Shown here: positions 6,842 through 10,647 of the stretch, one piece after another
How the letters are laid out: every line of letters starts with the position of its first letter
Position numbering within the stretch: position 1 is the stretch's first letter
From: Halobacteriales archaeon
GTDB lineage: Archaea > Thermoplasmatota > SW-10-69-26 > JACQPN01 > JAIVGT01
Direction of reading: 5' to 3'
NCBI GenBank assembly: GCA_020201485.1
Contig: JAIVGT010000200.1
Location: 1 to 10,647, forward strand
DNA: 10,647 nt
Translations under genes and position numbers: made by a program
Notes under the pieces: generated by a model
The model's database searches: none
Told to the model about the DNA's origin: nothing
Seen by the model: the letters and a program-made list of their open reading frames with translations, nothing else

Positions 6842-7655
6842 GGATGCTCCCGGTGCGCTTCGCCCGCGCCTCCATGCGCCCGATGAGCCACACGCCGAGC
6901 ACCGTGAACACGACCGTCATCAGCACCAGGGGCACCATGTCCGGCACGAGCTGCTGCACCGTCGCCCCGCTCAGCAGGGCGCGCCGCACGCCGAGGAGCC
7001 CGTAGGTCACGGGCAAGGCGTAGCTCACCGCCTGCGCCGCGCTCGGCAGGGCGGCGACCGGGAACTGCGTACCGCTCAGGAAGCCCAGCGGGGCGCTCAC
7101 CGCCTGGCTCAGCGGCCCGGCGGCGCGGGTGAGCACGTAGAACCCGGCGAAGAACAGGCCGAGGGCGACCATGGCTGCGAGGGTGAGCACGATGACCATG
7201 GCCACGGCGAGCGGGTCCGCCACGTGGAAGCTCACGCCGAACAGCATGGCGGCGACGAGCATGCTCAGGAACACGGTCCAGCCCGAGTCCACCAGCCCGA
7301 ACAGGCTCTCGCTCAGGATCCAGGCGACGCGCGACGCGGGCGCGAGGAGGATCATCTCCAGGGTGCCGGCCCAGCGCTCGCGCTGCACGGCCATGCCGCC
7401 GCGCCAGTTGATGCCGGTGAAGAAGGCGAAGATGGTCTGGCCGAGGATGAGGAAGCCGGTGAAGCTCCCCGTCTCCCCCGCGCGCTGGAACGCCTGCTCG
7501 ATGGTCGCGGAGTCCACGAGGCCGGTGTAGGAGTAGACCGCGAGGGCCACGGCCACGACCGGGCCGAGCAGCCGGTTCAGGACCCAGCTCGGGTAGGTCG
7601 TGCTCAGCCGCCAGTTCTTCATCCAGCCGGCGCGCACCACGCGCGCCCAGCTCAC
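6831..7655 (-). CDS. ABC-2 type transporter permease (first permease of operon)
   Basis: The 274-residue product is a second ABC-2 permease, clearly different in sequence from its neighbour, so the exporter is probably a heterodimer in the membrane. Hydrophobic segments lie near residues 29-47, 68-88, 122-150, 153-182, 188-210 and 238-262. The family block is GFLSGTQFPVAALPSAAQAV followed by ALPVTYGLLGVRRALL. The loop QRERWAGTLEMILLAP matches the coupling region of these permeases. The start is a GTG at 7655, 16 nt after the ATPase stop. In-frame GTGs at residues 5 and 6 and an ATG at residue 11 are alternatives. Gene order ATPase, permease, permease is typical of DrrAB- or Nod-type exporters. 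Confidence 0.88.
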   Translation of the reverse strand: MSWARVVRAGWMKNWRLSTTYPSWVLNRLLGPVVAVALAVYSYTGLVDSATIEQAFQRAGETGSFTGFLILGQTIFAFFTGINWRGGMAVQRERWAGTLEMILLAPASRVAWILSESLFGLVDSGWTVFLSMLVAAMLFGVSFHVADPLAVAMVIVLTLAAMVALGLFFAGFYVLTRAAGPLSQAVSAPLGFLSGTQFPVAALPSAAQAVSYALPVTYGLLGVRRALLSGATVQQLVPDMVPLVLMTVVFTVLGVWLIGRMEARAKRTGSIHAY

Positions 7656-7671
7656 CGCGCCGTGGGCGAGG

Positions 7672-8700
7672 CTACTCGTCCTCGTCGCCCCCCCGTTCCT
7701 CGCGCAGGCCGGAGCCGGTCAGCTCCACGAACACGTCCTCGAGCGTGGCCTCCTCGCGGCGCAGCCCGAGCAGCGTGCCCTTCGATTGCTGCACCGCCTC
7801 GGCCAGCTCCCCCGCGATGCGGTCCTGCGCCGCGTCGGGCGCGCGCAACCGGTACGTCATGCCGCCCGCCTCGCTCGGCACCGCGCCCAGGAGCTGCACC
7901 CCGGGCAGCTTGCGGAGCGCGTCCTCGACCGGTCCGCGCGCCTCGACCAGGTACACCAGGCCCTGCGCGTGCCGCAGCTTGAGCGCCGCGGGCGTGTCGC
8001 AGGCGACGATGCGGCCCTTGTTGATGATGGCGACGCGGTCGCTGAGCTGGTCCGCCTCGTACATGTAGTGCGTCGTGAGGACGACCGTCCGGCCGTGCTG
8101 GTCCACCAGGTCGCGCACGAGCGCGCGCAGGGAGCGCGCGGCGTGCGGGTCGAGGCCGATGGTCGGCTCGTCCAGGAGGAGGATGCTCGGGTCGTGCAGC
8201 AGGCCGCGCGCGATGTGCAGGCGCTGCTTCATGCCCTTGCTGTAGTTCTCCACGCGCTCGTCGGCGCGGTCGGTCAGGCCCACGACGCCCAGCAGCTCGT
8301 CGATGCGCTTGCGCGCCGGCGCGTCGGGCATGTTGTAGAGCTGGCTGAAGTACCACAGGTTCTCGCGCGCCGTCAGGCGCCAGTACAGCGCGCGGTCGCC
8401 GCCGAGCACGACGCCGACCTTCTGGCGCACGGCATCCGCGTCCTTCACGATGTCGAGGCCGGCGATGGTGCCCGTGCCCTCGGTGGGCAAGAGGAGCGTG
8501 GCGAGGACTTTGACGAGGGTGGTCTTGCCCGCGGCGTTCGGGCCGAGGAGGCCGAACAGTTCGCCTTCCTCGACCGCCAGGTCCACGTGGTCCACGGCCG
8601 TGATGCGCTCCTTCGGCGCGCGGCGCAAGGCCTTCCAGCCGCGCTCCCGCTTGCGGTCGAAGACCTTGGTCAGGCCGCGGACCTCGATGGCTGCTGGCAA
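7672..8700 (-). CDS. ABC-2 type exporter ATP-binding protein (DrrA/CcmA-like)
   Basis: With the TTG at 8700 the product has 342 residues beginning MPAAIEVRGLTKVFD. It is the cytoplasmic motor for the two permeases encoded next. Motifs are Walker A GPNAAGKTT (53-61, Ala where Gly is common), signature YSKGMKQR (153-160), Walker B ILLLDEP (173-179), D-loop IGLDP (181-185) and switch His211 in TTHYMYEADQ. The Q-loop region reads VVLGGDRALYWRLTARENL, so the usual Gln is absent; I believe this variant is a subfamily trait. A basic insertion (KRERGWKALRRAPKER, 17-32) lies before the first ABC beta strand, and a C-terminal domain ends TLEDVFVELTG, typical of DrrA-like proteins. The start is uncertain: a GTG at 8712 adds four residues, and the frame stays open to 8922, where it overlaps the cysteine-rich gene. 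I prefer 8700 because a TATA-like element lies 27 nt upstream. Confidence 0.9.
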   Translation of the reverse strand: MPAAIEVRGLTKVFDRKRERGWKALRRAPKERITAVDHVDLAVEEGELFGLLGPNAAGKTTLVKVLATLLLPTEGTGTIAGLDIVKDADAVRQKVGVVLGGDRALYWRLTARENLWYFSQLYNMPDAPARKRIDELLGVVGLTDRADERVENYSKGMKQRLHIARGLLHDPSILLLDEPTIGLDPHAARSLRALVRDLVDQHGRTVVLTTHYMYEADQLSDRVAIINKGRIVACDTPAALKLRHAQGLVYLVEARGPVEDALRKLPGVQLLGAVPSEAGGMTYRLRAPDAAQDRIAGELAEAVQQSKGTLLGLRREEATLEDVFVELTGSGLREERGGDEDE

Positions 8701-8723
8701 CGGGCTCGGCACGGGGCGGGGCG

Positions 8724-8737
8724 CGATAAGGATTTGC
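8724..8737 (-). promoter_or_regulatory. TATA-like promoter element of the ABC-2 operon
   Basis: On the minus strand GGCAAATCCTTATC is an isolated AT-rich island in GC-rich surroundings. The CTTATC part is centred about 27 nt before the TTG at 8700 and only 15 nt before the GTG at 8712. This predicts transcription starting near 8700 and argues for the later start codon. Confidence 0.5.
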
Positions 8738-8752
8738 CGCGGGGGCAGCCGG

Positions 8753-8911
8753 TCACGGCGCCTGATGGCCGGGGCAGGCGCGGACCGGCAGCGCCGGGTA
8801 GCGCGGGAAGCGCGACGGCTGCGCGTCGTGGAGGCCGCAGCGCCAGAAGGTGGAGCGCGGCGCGACGATGGGCTGCGCATGCCGGCAGGTCGCGCACAGG
8901 CCGGGGTCCAT
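8753..8911 (-). CDS. Small four-cysteine (putative zinc-binding) protein, 52 aa
   Basis: An ATG at 8911 opens 52 codons ending in TGA. The protein begins MDPGLCATCRHAQPIV and contains STFWRCGLHD, then RFPRYPALPVRACPGH near the end. Cysteines are C6, C9, C25 and C46, spaced like a compact metal-binding knuckle. From memory this pattern (CxxCxHA, a Ser-Thr-Phe segment before the third Cys, then P-x-Y-P-x-LPV-x-x-CPG) resembles short conserved hypothetical proteins found in many GC-rich prokaryotes; I cannot check this here. The ordered motif content and dense Cys, Trp, Tyr and His argue for true coding. The two overlapping minus-strand frames are Arg/Ala/Pro-rich shadows. No function is known to me; zinc binding is inferred from the four cysteines. 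It lies upstream of the ABC-2 operon on the same strand, 52 bp from the preferred ATPase start, and divergent from fixC. Confidence 0.72.
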   Translation of the reverse strand: MDPGLCATCRHAQPIVAPRSTFWRCGLHDAQPSRFPRYPALPVRACPGHQAP

Positions 8912-8968
8912 GCGCGCGGCATGCCCTGCTGCGCCTTCTCCGGCGCGGTATCCGCCCGCCCGCCGAAC

Positions 8969-8978
8969 GCTTAAGTAG
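8969..8978 (+). promoter_or_regulatory. TATA-like promoter element of fixC
   Basis: GCTTAAGTAG is the only AT-rich block between the divergent cysteine-rich gene and fixC. It lies about 28 nt before the ATG at 9001, matching a leaderless archaeal promoter. No Shine-Dalgarno site is present before fixC, as expected for a leaderless start. Confidence 0.55.
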
Positions 8979-9000
8979 GGCCGGTCCGTACGCCAAACCG

Positions 9001-10290
9001 ATGGCCGAGGAGAAGTTCGATGCCATCGTCGTCGGCGCCGGGCTCGCAGGCACAGCCTCCGCCATCGCCATGGCGCGCAAGGGCCTGCAGGTCCTCGTCG
9101 TCGAGAAGGGCAAGACGCCCGGCTCGAAGAACGTGACCGGCGGCCGCATGTACAGCCACGCGCTCGCGAAGCTCATCCCCAGCTTCTGGGAGGAAGCCCC
9201 CATCGAGCGCTGGGTCACGAAGGAGGTCATCACGATGATCTCCGGCGACGACGCGCTCGACGTGCAGTTCGACGCGCCGAGCATGGCGGGCGAGCGCGTG
9301 AGCTTCAACGTGCTGCGCGCCAAGTTCGACCCGTGGTTCGCCCAGCAGGCGGAGAAGGCCGGCGCGCTCGTGGCCTGCGACACGCGCGTGGACGCCATCT
9401 GGGTGGAGAACGGCAAGGTCAAGGGCATCGTCACGGGCACGGACAAGTTCGCCGCGGACTGCGTCGTGCTCTCCGAGGGCGCGAACACGCTCCTCGCGGA
9501 GAAGGCGGGGATGAAGGGCCCGCCCAACCCGGAGACGCTCGCCGTGGGCGTGAAGGAGGTCATCGCCCTCCCCCAGGAGACCATCAACGAGCGCTTCGGC
9601 CTCAAGGACGACGAGGGCAGCGCGCACGTCATCATGGGCAGCTTCACGAGGGGCGTGGAGGGCGGCGGTTTCCTCTACACGAACAAGGACAGCGTCAGCT
9701 TCGGCCTGGTCATCCCCCTCGCCGCCGGCATCCACGGCAAGCAGAACGTGTACGACCTCATCGAGGACCTGCGCACGCACCCGCACATGCAGAAGCTGCT
9801 GAAGGGCGGCGAGGTGCGCGAGTACAGCGCGCACATGGTGCCCGAGCGCGGCTGGCAAGCGGTCCCGGAATCGCTCGTGCGCGACGGCGCGGTGCTGGCC
9901 GGCGACGCGGCCGGGCTCGTGCTCAACACCGGCCTGACCTTCCGCGGCATGGACCTGGCCATCGAATCCGGGCGGCTGGCGGGCGAGGCCATCGTCGAGG
10001 CCAAGGCGGCGGGGGACTTCGGCGCGGAGCAACTGCGCAGCTACGAGCGCGCCATGGACGACAGCTTCGTCATGAAGGACCTGAAGAAGTTCAAGAACGC
10101 GAGCGCCGTCATCGGCAACCCGCGCATGTTCACCACCTACCCGGAGATGGTGATGGACATCCTGCACCAGCTCTACGACATCCGGGGCGAGCAGCAGCGC
10201 CCGAGCAAGGTGGTGGAGCGGACCGTGCGCAAGCACGTCAAGCTCACCACGCTCGCCAAGGACGCGATGATGGGCCGGAGGGGGATGTAG
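9001..10290 (+). CDS. fixC: FixC/EtfC: FAD-dependent ETF-quinone oxidoreductase-type subunit
   Basis: The 429-residue flavoprotein matches FixC in length (about 428 in E. coli). It receives electrons from an FixAB-type electron-transfer flavoprotein and reduces quinone, as part of the membrane-associated FixABCX (EtfABCX) complex. The N-terminal Rossmann motif is VVGAGLAGTASAIAMARKG, with Gly12, Gly14 and Gly17 and the ribose-binding Glu35. PGSKNVTGGRMY (40-51) follows, a conserved FAD region of this family. The second FAD motif is AVLAGDAAGLV (297-307), with GLTFRGMDLAIESGRLAGEA (311-330) after it. Unlike mitochondrial ETF-QO it lacks a fused C-terminal iron-sulfur domain; that role falls to FixX downstream. 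The ATG at 9001 begins MAEEKFDAIVVGAG; the frame runs open far upstream but is antisense to the ABC operon there. fixA and fixB do not lie immediately upstream, so fixC heads its own transcript. Confidence 0.95.
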   Translation: MAEEKFDAIVVGAGLAGTASAIAMARKGLQVLVVEKGKTPGSKNVTGGRMYSHALAKLIPSFWEEAPIERWVTKEVITMISGDDALDVQFDAPSMAGERVSFNVLRAKFDPWFAQQAEKAGALVACDTRVDAIWVENGKVKGIVTGTDKFAADCVVLSEGANTLLAEKAGMKGPPNPETLAVGVKEVIALPQETINERFGLKDDEGSAHVIMGSFTRGVEGGGFLYTNKDSVSFGLVIPLAAGIHGKQNVYDLIEDLRTHPHMQKLLKGGEVREYSAHMVPERGWQAVPESLVRDGAVLAGDAAGLVLNTGLTFRGMDLAIESGRLAGEAIVEAKAAGDFGAEQLRSYERAMDDSFVMKDLKKFKNASAVIGNPRMFTTYPEMVMDILHQLYDIRGEQQRPSKVVERTVRKHVKLTTLAKDAMMGRRGM

Positions 10291-10292
10291 GC

Positions 10293-10397
10293 GTGCGCGT
10301 CCCTTCCCGCCAGCTCCGCGGCTCCTTCTCCCCCACCGAACAGGCCGACACGTTCATCGAGCGGCAACGGCAACGCGAGGTGCGACGCCATGGCTGA
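10293..10397 (+). CDS. Candidate 34-aa ORF between fixC and fixX
   Basis: A GTG 2 nt after the fixC stop opens 34 codons. They end in a TGA that overlaps the fixX start by 8 nt. The peptide is basic and polar, ending in a likely helix: SPTEQADTFIERQRQREVRR. Most third positions (about 29 of 34) are G or C, as in real genes here, and the tight spacing on both sides looks operon-like. Against it, all three forward frames are open across this stretch, as GC-rich DNA often allows, and I know no family. It may be a small protein, or simply a leader that couples translation of fixX. Confidence 0.38.
   Translation: MRVPSRQLRGSFSPTEQADTFIERQRQREVRRHG
10377..10382 (+). promoter_or_regulatory. Shine-Dalgarno site of fixX
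   Basis: GAGGTG lies 7 nt before the ATG at 10390 and supports that codon as the fixX start. It is inside the candidate 34-aa ORF. Confidence 0.55.
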
Positions 10398-10647
10398 CAC
10401 CAGCGCGACGAAGCTCACCGTGGACGAGCGGCTGGGCAAGACCATCTTCGACCTCGACCACGAGCCGCACATCGTCGTCGACTACGACAAGTGCGCCGAC
10501 TGCGTGGACAAGCCGTGCGTGCCCCTGTGCCCGGCGCGCCTCTACCTCATCCAGGAGGACAAGCTCGTCTTCAACTGCGAGGGCTGCCTGGAGTGCGGCA
10601 CGTGCCGCGTGGTGTGCCACGCCGGCGGGAACGGCGCGGTGAGCTGG
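10390..10647 (+). CDS. fixX: FixX/EtfX ferredoxin-like subunit (3' end outside window)
   Basis: Eighty-six residues are visible, with no stop before the window end. FixX proteins are about 95 residues, so roughly ten are missing. It is the iron-sulfur subunit that works with FixC in the FixABCX electron-transfer complex. The N-terminal part has the family's HIVVDYDKC (27-35). Two cysteine groups follow: C35-x2-C38-x4-C43-x3-C47-P and C66-x2-C69-x2-C72-x3-C76 in GCLECGTCRVVC, plus an extra C63. This suggests two [4Fe-4S] clusters, whereas E. coli FixX keeps only the second group and the Cys-Pro of the first. The visible end, NGAVSW, is where the family continues with a conserved aromatic tail. 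The ATG at 10390 has GAGGTG 7 nt upstream. It follows fixC by 99 nt in the same direction. Confidence 0.92.
   Translation, partial: MADTSATKLTVDERLGKTIFDLDHEPHIVVDYDKCADCVDKPCVPLCPARLYLIQEDKLVFNCEGCLECGTCRVVCHAGGNGAVSW

Noticed and set aside
7600-9000. In-frame upstream extension of fixC
   Set aside because: It is antisense to the ABC-2 ATPase and low in complexity. The flavin-binding motif and the TATA-like element place the start at 9001.
10288-10389. fixC and fixX share one frame, separated by a TAG and 33 open codons; possible readthrough fusion
   Set aside because: The 33 codons encode a Ser/Pro/Ala shadow sequence with no conserved motif. fixX has its own ATG and Shine-Dalgarno site, and all three frames are open there.
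1-10647. Mobile elements, CRISPR arrays, tRNA or rRNA genes, defence genes
   Set aside because: I saw no direct-repeat arrays, terminal inverted repeats, transposase or integrase motifs, or RNA gene signatures. Base and codon use look uniform throughout.

Overview
This window is very GC-rich (about 70% by eye, estimated rather than counted). It carries genes packed in several short operons. I think the source is a high-GC archaeon, plausibly of the Thermoplasmatota or another euryarchaeal group. The main reason is promoter geometry. The few AT-rich islands sit about 27 nt upstream of start codons (thiB, fixC, the ABC-2 ATPase, and more weakly two others), which is what a TATA box plus leaderless mRNA would give. 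Genes inside operons instead have Shine-Dalgarno sequences (GGAGGTGA, GGAGG, GAGGTG) and overlapping stop/start codons. A bacterial source is not excluded.

Layout, left to right. (1) The 3' part of an unrecognised multi-pass membrane protein gene (+). (2) A small secreted protein gene with a signal peptide (-). (3) Divergent from it, a membrane-anchored glutaredoxin-like protein (+). (4) A thiamine uptake and activation operon (+): thiB (lipoprotein binding protein), thiP (fused double permease), thiQ (ATPase) and a thiamine pyrophosphokinase-like gene. Their stops and starts abut or overlap by 4 nt. (5) Convergent with it, overlapping by 7 bp, an ABC-2 exporter operon (-): ATPase, then two different permeases. 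(6) Upstream of that operon on the same strand, a 52-aa four-cysteine protein gene in a frame with no long ORF. (7) Divergent from it, fixC (+), then a possible 34-aa ORF, then fixX, cut by the window end. FixC and FixX are the quinone-reductase and ferredoxin subunits of an electron-bifurcating EtfABCX complex. fixA and fixB are not in the window.

Functionally, the thi operon would bring thiamine or its phosphates across the membrane and convert thiamine to thiamine diphosphate. The ABC-2 system probably exports an unknown compound. FixCX connects an electron-transfer flavoprotein to quinone and a ferredoxin-type acceptor. I see no mobile element, CRISPR array, tRNA, rRNA or clear poly-T terminator. 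Most of the content belongs to known families. The least explained items are the 52-aa cysteine protein, the candidate 34-aa ORF between fixC and fixX, the pyrophosphokinase missing its usual RxDH motif, and the palindrome next to the thi promoter.
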